Shown here in pieces: positions 7,460 through 17,000 of a DNA stretch of 64,000 nt. The notes beneath the pieces were generated by a model that saw nothing but the letters and a program-made list of their open reading frames with translations, made no database searches and was not told the DNA's origin. Position 1 is the stretch's first letter; each line of letters begins with the position of its first letter. Source of the stretch: Cellulomonas edaphi (GTDB taxonomy: Bacteria > Actinomycetota > Actinomycetes > Actinomycetales > Cellulomonadaceae); NCBI RefSeq assembly GCF_030362815.1, contig NZ_JAUCGR010000002.1, forward strand, positions 1,107,811-1,171,810, written 5' to 3'. The position numbers and the translations under genes are program-made.

Positions 7460-10400
7460 TCAGTCCGTCAGCCGGAGCGTGGAGATGCGCTGGGCGGAGT
7501 CGAACACCACGTACACGTCCTGCACCCCCCGCACCCGGTCGAGCGCGGCCCGGACGGTCCGGTACGCGTACACGTCGCCGGTGCTCGGCACCACGGCCGT
7601 GCCGACCACGCGGCCCTTCGGCGAGCCCAGCCGGATCGAGATCCGTCCGTTGCCCGCCTCGGCCTTGGCGACCTTGGCCGTGAACGTGCGCGGACCGGTG
7701 CGCAGGTCGACGTGCTTGAACGCGATCCAGCTGTTCGCGCCGCTCGCACCCACCGAGGTGCCCTCCACCTTCGAGGTGTCGACCAGCGTCGCGCCGCGGT
7801 AGGCGTCGAAGTTCTGCGCCTGCGTGGTCCTGCTCAGGTCACGCGGCGGGATCCTCTCCCCGACCACCTTGACGGTCGAGGCCGCCCGGATGTCGCTCGA
7901 GGACGCACCGACCCGCACGTCGTACGTGCTCGTCTCGACCACCCACCGGTTGCGCGTGACGTCCCAGTGCGCGAGGTCCTTGACCGGGACCTCGAGGGTG
8001 ACCCGCTTCGTCTGACCGGCATCCAGGCTCACGCGGTCGAAGTCGCGCAGCTGTGTGAGCGGCTGGACGTCCCGGGACCTGCGCTGGTGCGTGTAGAGCT
8101 GTACCACCTCGTCGCCCGCGCGCTTGCCGGTGTTCGTCACGTCGACGCTCACCGTCAGGGTGCCCCTGCTGCCGAGCGACCGGTCCGCGATCCGCAGGTG
8201 CGAGTAGCGGAACGACGTGTACGACAGCCCGTAGCCGAACGGGTAGAGCGGCTTGGTGGTGTCGTACAGGTAGGTCTGCCCCGACGAGATGATGTCGTAG
8301 TTCAGCAGGTCGGCCGGGAGGTCGTCGACCGACGACGGCCACGTCTGGGTGAGGCGCCCGGCCGGGTTGGTGTCGCCGAACAGCACGTCGGCGATCGCGT
8401 TCCCCGTCTCCTGCCCGGCGTGCGTGGTCCAGACGATGGCCGGGACCTTCTTGGCCAGCTCCGTGATGGTGTCCGGGTAGCTGGTCTGGAGCACGACGAC
8501 GGTCTTCGGGTTGGCCTTGACCACGGCGCGCACCAGCGCCTCCTGGCTCGGGGCCAGGTCGAGGTCGGCGCGGTCGTGGTCCTCGCGGCCGTTGATGAAG
8601 GGCATGCTGCCCACGACGAGCACGGCGGCGTCCGCCTTCTTCGCGGCGGCGACCGCCTGTGCCGTTCCGCTGGTCAGCACCTCGCGGGAGAACTTGGCGG
8701 CCTTGTCGGCGGTCGGCGCCCCCAGCACGAGCGCGCCGTCGCCGTTCACGGTGATGTACGGGTTGGCGTAGGACGGAGCCCAGTCCGAGGTCGACTCGTA
8801 GCCCGCGTAGCGCAGCGCCACGGTGCCGTCACCCTGGTCCTCAAGCTTGAACTGCTGCTGCACGAACCAGCCGTTGGGCTGCGTCTGGTCGTTGGCGAAG
8901 CCGCTCCAGTTGTAGCCGACGTACTTGCCGTTGGCGGCGCTGCGCAGCGTGACGATCCCGCTGCCCCAGTCGAAGACGTCGAACTGCGACGTGGCGTCGG
9001 CGCTCGTCGCGGACGCCGTCAGCGCACCGCCCGCGTCACCGGTGCCGCCGGCGACGTACTTGCCGGACGCGACGTCCTTGAGCGCGATCCTGTCGACACC
9101 CTCGGAGCCCGACACGTTGCCCGCGCCGACCTTGGCCGCGACGCCGTCGCGCGCGGTGACGGCGTAGGGCAGCCCGCCGCCGTACCAGTCGGTGTACAGC
9201 GTGTCGGCGAGCGGTCCGATGACGGCGACCTTGTGGGTGCTCCGGGTGTCGAGCGGCAGCGCCCGGCCGGCGTTCTTCAGCAGGACCATGGCGTCGGCGG
9301 CCGTCTTGCGCGACAGCTTCCGGTTGGCGGGCGTGTCGACGGCGGCCTTGGTGATGTGCGCGTAGGGCCCCCCGTCGGGGTCGAACTCACCGAGCCGGAA
9401 GCGGATGGACAGCTGGTGGGACGCCGCGTCGTCGATGTCCGCCTGGGTGAGGAGGCCCTGGTTCAGGGCGTCCTTGATGGCCGCGATGGTGGGCTGCGGG
9501 TTGTTGTCGTTCACGGTCATGCTGTCGAGGCCGGCCTTGATCGCGGCGGCGTTCGCCTCGGGTGCGGTCGCGAAGTACTTCTGCGAGCTGACCAGGTTGT
9601 TCGGCGCCGCGGCGTCGCTGACGTTGAACAGAGTCTTGTCCGTCCAGGTGCGCAGCAGCGAGTCCATGGTGGGGTCGACGGTCGCGGGGCGGCCGTTGAC
9701 CAGGTTGTAGGACGCCATGACGCCCGTCGCGGCGTCGGCCGTGATGGCCGGCTTGAACGCCTGCTCGTCGTACTCGTGCAGCACCCGCGGCGGGACGCTC
9801 GAGGAGGTCGTGTCGCGGTGGACCTCGTTGTTGTAGGCCAGGTAGTGCTTCAGCGTCGGCGCGGTCTTGAGGTAGAACGGGTCGTCGCCCGACATGCCCT
9901 TGCCGTACGCCGTGGAGATCGCGCCCGTGAGCGTGGTGTCCTCGGAGTAGCCCTCCTCGTTGCGGCCCCAGCGCGGGTCGCGGAGCAGGTTGACCACGGG
10001 CGCCCAGAGGTTGAGGCCCCAGAGCGCGGGGTCCTCGGAGTTGTAGCCGCGGGCCTCGTCTCCCACCACCGCGCCGACCTGCGTGACCAGGTCGGGGTCC
10101 CAGGTGCTCGCCAGGCCCACGGCCTGCGGGAACGTGGTCGCCTTCGCGGTGTGCACGGCGCCGTCCACGTAGCTCGTGGTCCAGGCGAGCCCGTGCAGCG
10201 CCTCGGTGCCGGTACGGAACTGGCCGATGCCCAGGCGCGGCACGGGGAGCGGGAACTGGTGCAGCAGCGAGATCTCCTCGTCCGGCGTGAGCCGGCCCAG
10301 CAGGTCGTCGATCCGCGCCTGCAGGGGCAGGTCCGGGTTGCGGAAGGGAAACTGGTCCTCGCCGTGCGCGGCCTGCGCGGGGACCAGGCCCGCGAGCGCG

Positions 10401-10591
10401 AGCGCGAGCGTGGTCGGGACCGCCCAGCGGGCCGCCCTGCGGCGGCGGGACGCGCGCGACGCGGCGGTGGCTGTCGTCGTGCGCGGCGCGGCGGATGCGG
10501 CCGGCGCTGATCTGGCTGTCGCTGCGGATCTGTCCGGCGCTGCGGCGCGGGCGCGCGCAGTGCGGTCGTCGGGACGTGGTGTCTCGTGCAC
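7460..10591 (-). CDS. secreted family 3 glycoside hydrolase (beta-xylosidase type) with inserted beta domain, FnIII-like domain and CBM6-type tail
   Basis: This 1043-residue exoenzyme removes sugars from the non-reducing ends of beta-linked oligosaccharides. A twin-Arg-rich N-terminus and hydrophobic stretch end near PAQAAHGED (about residue 75). The (beta/alpha)8 domain carries LWAPVVNLLRDPRWGRNEEG, typical of xylosidase-like GH3, and the nucleophile Asp in LFNVSD at about 326. The second alpha/beta domain is interrupted at about 495-650 by a beta-rich module (two GKYV... repeats, like a fascin/trefoil insert). A FnIII-like domain follows (about 800-890), then a CBM6-like module (about 920-1043). 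GTG start with GAGGAG 7 nt upstream. The exact substrate (xylo-, arabino- or gluco-) is inference. Confidence 0.93.
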   Translation of the reverse strand: MHETPRPDDRTARARAAAPDRSAATARSAPAASAAPRTTTATAASRASRRRRAARWAVPTTLALALAGLVPAQAAHGEDQFPFRNPDLPLQARIDDLLGRLTPDEEISLLHQFPLPVPRLGIGQFRTGTEALHGLAWTTSYVDGAVHTAKATTFPQAVGLASTWDPDLVTQVGAVVGDEARGYNSEDPALWGLNLWAPVVNLLRDPRWGRNEEGYSEDTTLTGAISTAYGKGMSGDDPFYLKTAPTLKHYLAYNNEVHRDTTSSSVPPRVLHEYDEQAFKPAITADAATGVMASYNLVNGRPATVDPTMDSLLRTWTDKTLFNVSDAAAPNNLVSSQKYFATAPEANAAAIKAGLDSMTVNDNNPQPTIAAIKDALNQGLLTQADIDDAASHQLSIRFRLGEFDPDGGPYAHITKAAVDTPANRKLSRKTAADAMVLLKNAGRALPLDTRSTHKVAVIGPLADTLYTDWYGGGLPYAVTARDGVAAKVGAGNVSGSEGVDRIALKDVASGKYVAGGTGDAGGALTASATSADATSQFDVFDWGSGIVTLRSAANGKYVGYNWSGFANDQTQPNGWFVQQQFKLEDQGDGTVALRYAGYESTSDWAPSYANPYITVNGDGALVLGAPTADKAAKFSREVLTSGTAQAVAAAKKADAAVLVVGSMPFINGREDHDRADLDLAPSQEALVRAVVKANPKTVVVLQTSYPDTITELAKKVPAIVWTTHAGQETGNAIADVLFGDTNPAGRLTQTWPSSVDDLPADLLNYDIISSGQTYLYDTTKPLYPFGYGLSYTSFRYSHLRIADRSLGSRGTLTVSVDVTNTGKRAGDEVVQLYTHQRRSRDVQPLTQLRDFDRVSLDAGQTKRVTLEVPVKDLAHWDVTRNRWVVETSTYDVRVGASSSDIRAASTVKVVGERIPPRDLSRTTQAQNFDAYRGATLVDTSKVEGTSVGASGANSWIAFKHVDLRTGPRTFTAKVAKAEAGNGRISIRLGSPKGRVVGTAVVPSTGDVYAYRTVRAALDRVRGVQDVYVVFDSAQRISTLRLTD

Positions 10592-10774
10592 GGATCGGCT
10601 CCTCGGGTTCGGCGAGGGCGGCAGTGCCCCCGCGTCGCGTCCGGCCGACCGTCGAGTCCGACCACCCTGCGCACGGCGACGTGCGCAAGGCGCGCTGGAC
10701 CCGCGTGCCGGACTCGGCCCCCGGCGGGACCGGTCGCCCGACGACGCTGACGGTGGACGGCTGGTGGATTCACC

Positions 10775-10836
10775 ATCATCGAAGCGCTTCGATGATCGAT
10801 CGCCTCGACCGTAGAAGCGTCCGGAATGCCTGTCAA
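10775..10836 (-). promoter_or_regulatory. consensus promoter plus LacI-type operator of the GH3 gene
   Basis: On the minus strand TTGACA (10836-10831), a 17-bp spacer and TACGGT (10813-10808) make a near-ideal promoter starting near 10801. Directly downstream, at about +5 to +26, lies a perfect 22-bp palindrome at 10775-10796 with core GAAGCGCTTC flanked by ATCATC and GATGAT. The central CG-rich core is typical of LacI/GalR-family operators. This position would block transcription. No LacI-family gene is in the window. Confidence 0.8.
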
Positions 10837-10913
10837 GCGGTCATTGTCGGGAATCTGCCCACCTGGAGGGCTCCGCGCGGGTCGACGTCGCGGCTCTCTG
10901 CGGCCTTGTCAGG

Positions 10914-10925
10914 CGAAGCGCTTCG
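10914..10925. promoter_or_regulatory. second LacI-type operator core
   Basis: CGAAGCGCTTCG is a perfect 12-bp palindrome that shares the 10-bp core of the promoter-proximal operator. Its centre is 134 bp from that operator's centre. A pair at this spacing could allow repression by looping. The rest of 10837-10994 shows no gene. Confidence 0.6.
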
Positions 10926-10994
10926 AAGCCCAGAGGTCCCCCGCTCCTCCGGTTCAGCCTGGATCCCGCGGCGCGAGCCCGCGCCGCCACGAAG

Positions 10995-11041
10995 ACAGCG
11001 GCACCCCGGCCGCGCTGCACGCGCGACGAGGGTGCCGCTGT
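10995..11041 (-). terminator. terminator of the amylopullulanase gene
   Basis: A perfect 12-bp stem (10995-11006 with 11030-11041) encloses a 23-nt loop that can itself pair. It begins 42 nt past the amylopullulanase stop. Confidence 0.65.
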
Positions 11042-11082
11042 TCACGCCCGGACCACCACGTCGGTGGCCGGACCGCTGACCG

Positions 11083-14000
11083 TCAGCTCTCGGTGCCCGG
11101 TCGCACCCGGCGGCGTCCGACGACCACGGCCACCGTCCCGGCCAGGAGCACCAGGAGAGCGACCAGCGCCGGGAGGGCGGGGTCGAACCCGGTCGCACCG
11201 AGCGCGCCGGGGTCGTCGGCCGCCAGCACCTGGAGCGCCGCCTGCGCGCTCACCTCGGACTCCACTCCCACCACGGCCACGTGGTGCGCGCCGACGGCCG
11301 TGCTCACCGGGATCGTCGCCGTGACGTCGATGGCGCCGGATGCGTCCGCGTCCGTCGCGACGAGCAGGACGGGCTCGGAGTGGAGCCACACCTGCACGCG
11401 CTCACCCGGGCTGAAGCCGCCGCCCTTGACGTGCACGGTCCCACCGGCCGGCACCGACCCGGCCGAGAGCTGCAGGTGCGGCTTGCCCGGGTGCGTCGGC
11501 TTCGGCGTGGGGTGACCGTGCGTCGGCTTCGGCGTGGGGTGACCGTGCGTCGGCTTCGGCGTCGGGTGCGTCGGCTTCGGCGTCGGGGTGGGGGTCGGCG
11601 TCGGGGTGGGGGTCGGCGTCGGGGTCGGGGTCGACCCCCCGTCGTCCTGGGCCTCGACGAGGACCGCCACGGTCCGGGCGGGCACGGTCACGGTGCCCGA
11701 GGCGGCGTCCCACGACGTCGCCTTGACCACGCCGTCGGAGCCAGCGGCCTGGACCGGCGAGAGCTCGTAGTCCCTCCCCGCGAGCGCCGCGATGCTCTGC
11801 GTCACCGCGTGCGTTCCGGCGTTGAACACGACGAGCGCGCCGTCGAGCTCGGGGTCGGCGTCGGCGCCCACCGTGTCGTCGATGCGCATCGTGACGACGC
11901 CGGGAACCGCGGCCGCCCCGCTGCCCGGGAACGTGACCTTCTGCTCGATGGCTGCGGCGCTCCCGAGCCGGAACAGCCGGGACGACGAGCGCAGCCGCAG
12001 CAGGTCCTGCGCCTGGTCGGAGGCCGCGGCCACCTGCGCCGCGGTGGGCTTGAGCGCCGGGTCCTCCAGCAGCGGCTTCTGGTACGGCCACTTCGCCTGA
12101 TTGTCCGCGGCCGGCGGCAGGCCGTGCCCGAAGCCGTTGTCCGCGCCGGTCCAGTCGATCGCGTTGAACCAGTCGCCCGAGTTGAAGCTGTTGCGGTCGA
12201 GCGACTTGCTGCGCAGCATGTCGGCCCCCGCGTGCCAGAACGACGGGGTCTGCGCGAGCGCGGTGGTGGCGAGCGACAGCGTGTTCATGCGGATGCGGTC
12301 GCTCATCGTCGTGGCCTGCGGCAGCTTCATCGTCAACGAGTCCCACAGGGTCTCGTTGTCGTGCGCGTCGACGTAGGTGATGACCTCGTCGGGCTCGTCG
12401 GCGTAGCCGGCAGGCTGGCCGTTGTAGTCGATCTGGCCGCCCGTGCGCACCTGCCCGTCGCTCGTCGTGAAGGCGTAGTCCTTGAGGTTGCCGGCGAGGC
12501 CGAGGCGGACCAGGTCCGCGTCGTGCTGCGCCCGCGCCAGCTGTTCGGCCTCGGTGCCGTTCACGGCGTCACCGTTGGGGTCGGTGTACCCGCCGGAGCC
12601 GAAGCCCTGGATGCGCGGGTTCTCGTCGAACGGTCCGCCGCCGCGCACGGCGTCGCGCAGCCGGTCGCTGAACGTCCCGATGCCCGTGCCCCCCAGCTGG
12701 CCCTGGGTGGCCTGCGTGAAGAGCGCGTTGTTCGCGACCTCCCCGAAGTTCCACCCCTCGCCGTACAGGTAGATCTTCTTGCCGTCGACTCCGTCCTTCG
12801 CGAGCGTGAGCTCGTCCAGCGCGGCCCGGACGTCGAGCATGTTCTGACGCGAGTGGTGGCCCATGAGGTCGAACCGGAAGCCGTCGACCTTGTACTCCTT
12901 GGCCCAGCTGACCACCGCGTCGACCATGAGCTTGCCAGCCAGCGCGTGCTCGGTCGCCACGTTCTGGCAGCACGTGCTCGTCTGGACCGCGCCCACGGCG
13001 TTGAGCCGGTGGTAGTAGCCGGGGACCACCTTGTCCAGCACCGACGTGTCGGCCTGGCCGGACGCCGAGGTGTGGTTGAACACCTCGTCGAGCACCACCT
13101 GAAGACCTGTCGCGTGCAGCGCCCCCACCATGGTGCGGAACTCGCTGACGCGCGCCGCGCCCTGCGGGTCGACCGCGTAGGAGCCCTCGGGCGCCAGGTA
13201 GTGGAACGGGTCGTACCCCCAGTTGAAGCCGTCCGCGCCGGATGCGGCCGTCACGCACGCCTGCTGCTCCGTGGCGGCCGGGCCGTACGACGCGAGGTCG
13301 CACGCGGGGGTCGACTGCCGGTCCTTCGTCTCCTCGATCGTCGCGATGTCGAACGTCGGCAGCAGGTGCACCGTGTTGAGGCCGGCGGCGGCCAGCTCCC
13401 GCAGGTGCCGCGTGCCGGCGCTGTCCCGCGCGAACGCCAGGTAGGTGCCGCGCTCGTCGGCGGGGACCGTGGCGTCCTTGATCGAGAAGTCCCGCACGTG
13501 CAGCTCGTAGATGGTGCGGTCCACGGCCTTCTCGACGACGGGCGCCTTCGTGTCCGACCACAGCGCCGGCTTCGTGCTCGCCGCGTCCAGGTCCACCACG
13601 ACGGAGTGCGTCGAGTTGGTGGTGAGCGCCACCGAGTAGGGGTCGGTCACCTCGTTGTGCTCCACCGCGTCGGTCGAGGGCACGTACACGCTGACGTCGT
13701 ACCGGTAGGCCGCGCCGTCCCACGCGTCACCACCGCGCACGCGCCACACGCCGTCGTCCGAGCGCTCGGCCTGGACGCGCTGCGGCGTGCCCGTCGTGCC
13801 GGCCGGCCACACGAGCAGGTCGACGTCCTTCGCGGTGGGAGCCCACAGCGCGAACGTCGGGTAGCCGCCGTGCCACGACAGGCCCAGCTCCGCGTCGCCG
13901 GCCGCCTGCGCGTACAGGTCGTCGATCACGCCCGGGACCTGCACGCCGGTCCAGGCGGACGGACCGTCGTCGCCGGCCTGGAGCACGGCCAGCTGGCCGG

Positions 14001-17000
14001 TGAGCAGGTCCGCCGCGTCGGCGCCGTCCACCGTGAGGGCCACGTAGCCCGTGAGCGCGGGGTAGCGCGCCGTCACGGCGGCGGGGAGGCCGTCCGGGTC
14101 GTAGGTGAGGGGCAGCCCCGAGCCTCCTGCGACCACGCCGTCGGTCAGCGTGAGCCCGCCCTCCGGTGCGTGGAACAGCGACCAGGTCAGGTCCGCCGGG
14201 TCCACCCCCGACGGGAGCAGGTCGCGCGGCCAGGCCAGGGTGTCGCGCGTGACCCAGTGCGCGCGCTGCTGACCCGTTCCCGGCAGGGGCGGGTCCGCGA
14301 CCGTCACGGTCAGCACGTGGGTGCTCGAGTCGAACGAGAACAGCACCTGCTTGTCCTTCGTCGCCGAGAAGGAGATGTTGTCACCGCCGGGCACACCACC
14401 CGCGCCCCAGTTCACGTCCCAGCTGCCCTGGGTGGTCTTGACCTCGTAGGAGCCGGTGGGCAGCTTCGTGGTCGCGAACGTGAACGTGCCGTCGCCGTCG
14501 GGATCCTGCAGCCAGGCCGCGAGGCAGTCGGGCTGCCAGTCGCCGGGGCAGCCGAGCTCCGACTGGAAGCTGCCCGCCAGGGTGTAGAGCGGCCCGGCCG
14601 CGGTGCTGGTGAACGCGTGCGTCACCGGGTCGTAGACGAACGTCACGTCCGTCGTCTCGGTGAGCGAGTACGCGACGTTGCCGCCGTCCCGCACACCACC
14701 GGCGCCGTAGTTCTCGCTCCACGAGCCGCCGACCGCGACCTTGTACTCGTAGTCCCCCGCGGGCAGCCGGAACGTCCCGGCGTAGACGCCGCCCGGCTTC
14801 TTGGCGAGCACGGCCTGCGGGCAGTCGGGCGCCCAGTCACCCGCGCAGCCCATCTCGGAGTTATGGCTGCCCGGGACGGTCACCAGCAGGTCGCCGCCGC
14901 CGCCCGGGTCCGTGGGCGGCTGCGCGGCGTCGATGCTCAGGACGCCCGACGCCGTGTCGAGGCTGAACGTGACGGTCGGCGTCTCGGCGGTCACGGAGAA
15001 CGCGACGTTCCCCCCCGACGCCCCGCCGTAGCTGGTGTCCCAGCTGAAGCCCTTGACGGCCTTGGCCTCGTAGCTGCCAGCCGGGATCGCCGACGTCGTG
15101 TACGTCCAGGTCCCGTCGCCGTCCGTGTCGGCGAGCACGCCCGTGAGGCAGTTCTGGTTCCAGTCGGACGTGCAGCCCAGCGCCTGCTGGAAGCTGCCCG
15201 CCACCGTGTACACCGCACCGGCGGCGTCGTTGGTGACGCGGTGGGTGTGCGGGTCGTACCAGAACGTCACGGCCCGGTCGGGGTCGGTCACGGTGTACGC
15301 GATGTTGCCGGAGGCCGAGTTCTTCACGCCGTCGACGCCGTAGTTCTCGAACCAGCCGCCGTTCTCGTCGCCCGCGGCCTCGTGGAAGGCCGCGCCGATC
15401 GCCGCCTTGTACTGGTACGAGCCGGCCGGGAGGCTGAACGTGCCCGAGTAGAGGCCGTTGGGCTGCAGCGTGAGCTCCGCGTCCGCGCACGTGGGCTGCC
15501 AGTCGGCCGCGCAGCCCATCTCGCTGTTGTGGTCGCCGGGCACGGTAACTTTGCTCGCGGCGTCCTGCTCCACGGGCGTGCCGCCCCCGTAGCCCTCGCC
15601 CACGGTGGCGTACGTGCTGGCCACGGACCTGTTGCCGCTCGCGTCGACGACGACGGCCCGGTACTCGACGAGCGACCCCGCCGCGAGTCCGGCAGTGGTG
15701 TGGAAGACGCGAGGCGAGCCCGAGTCGCTGGTGCCCAGCGTGGTCCACGTGTCGTCGCCCGCCACGCGGTAGTCGAAGGTGGTCTCGGCGTAGGCCCCGT
15801 CGGCCAGCGTCACGGCCACCGGGTTCAGCGCCTTCACCGGCAGGCCCGGCGTTCCGGCGAACTCGGCGGTCGGAGCCGCCGCACGCTCCGGCAGGCCGGT
15901 CGTCGCGCGGTAGACGACCGCGGACAGCGGCGGCACGGTCAGCGTCACGTCACCGTCGGCGGTCACGTCGTCGTCGGCGCCGTAGATCCCCTTGAACGTG
16001 GCGGTCGGGCTCAGGGGCGAGAAGGTCGCCGACTTCTGGGTGGTCGCGTTGTTCACCGCGACCAGGTACTCGACCTTCTCGTCCCGGTCCACGCGGGAGA
16101 AGGCGTACACGCCTGTCCCGTCGGCCACGTACTGCTCCACCTGCGCGCCGTCGGAGAGCGCCGGGTGGGCCTTGCGCAGGGCACCGAGGTCCGCGATGTC
16201 GCGGTAGAGGGTGCTGCCGGTGTCGAAGTGGTCGCCCGTGCCCATCGTCGTGCCGTCCACGAGCTCCTGGTCGGCGTACTCCTGGACCTGCGTGCCGAAC
16301 AAAGACTGGCGCGCGTCCTTGTCGCCGCCCGCACCCACGAAGCCCTGCTCGTCGCCGTAGTAGACGACGGGCTGGCCACGCGTGAGGAACATGAGCTGGT
16401 GGGCCAGCACGTCACGCTGCTCGGCGTCGCTCTTGCCGTCCAGGAAGTAGCCGATGCGGCCCATGTCGTGGTTGCCGAGGAACGTGGGCAGCGCGGCCGC
16501 GCTCGAGTCGGGCATCGTGTAGTAGTCGTCGCTCGCGTACAGGCCCGCCAGGCTCTTGGCCGAGCCGCCGCTCGCGTAGCCGGACGCCGCGGACTGGAAC
16601 GAGAAGTCGAGGACCGAGCTCATGTCGGTCTTGCGCACGTAGGGGCTCGTCTTGGTGGCGTCCGCGTCGAAGACCTCGCCGAACATGAAGAAGTCGTCGT
16701 TGCCCACGGCGTGCGCGTGGTCCATGACCTGCTTCGTCCAGGACTGCCAGAACTCCATGTTGACGTGCTTGACGGTGTCGATGCGGAAGCCGTCGATCCC
16801 GACGTCGACCCAGTCGGAGAAGATGTCCGCCATGCCGTCGACGACCGTCTTGTTCTCGGTCATCAGGTCGTCCAGCGCACCGAAGTCGCCCAGCGTCGAG
16901 GACTCACCGGCGTAGGTCGACGCGCCGCGGTTGTGGTACAGCGTGGGGTCGTTGAGCCAGGCGGGGACCTTGACGTCCTTCTCGGCGTCCGGGACCACGG

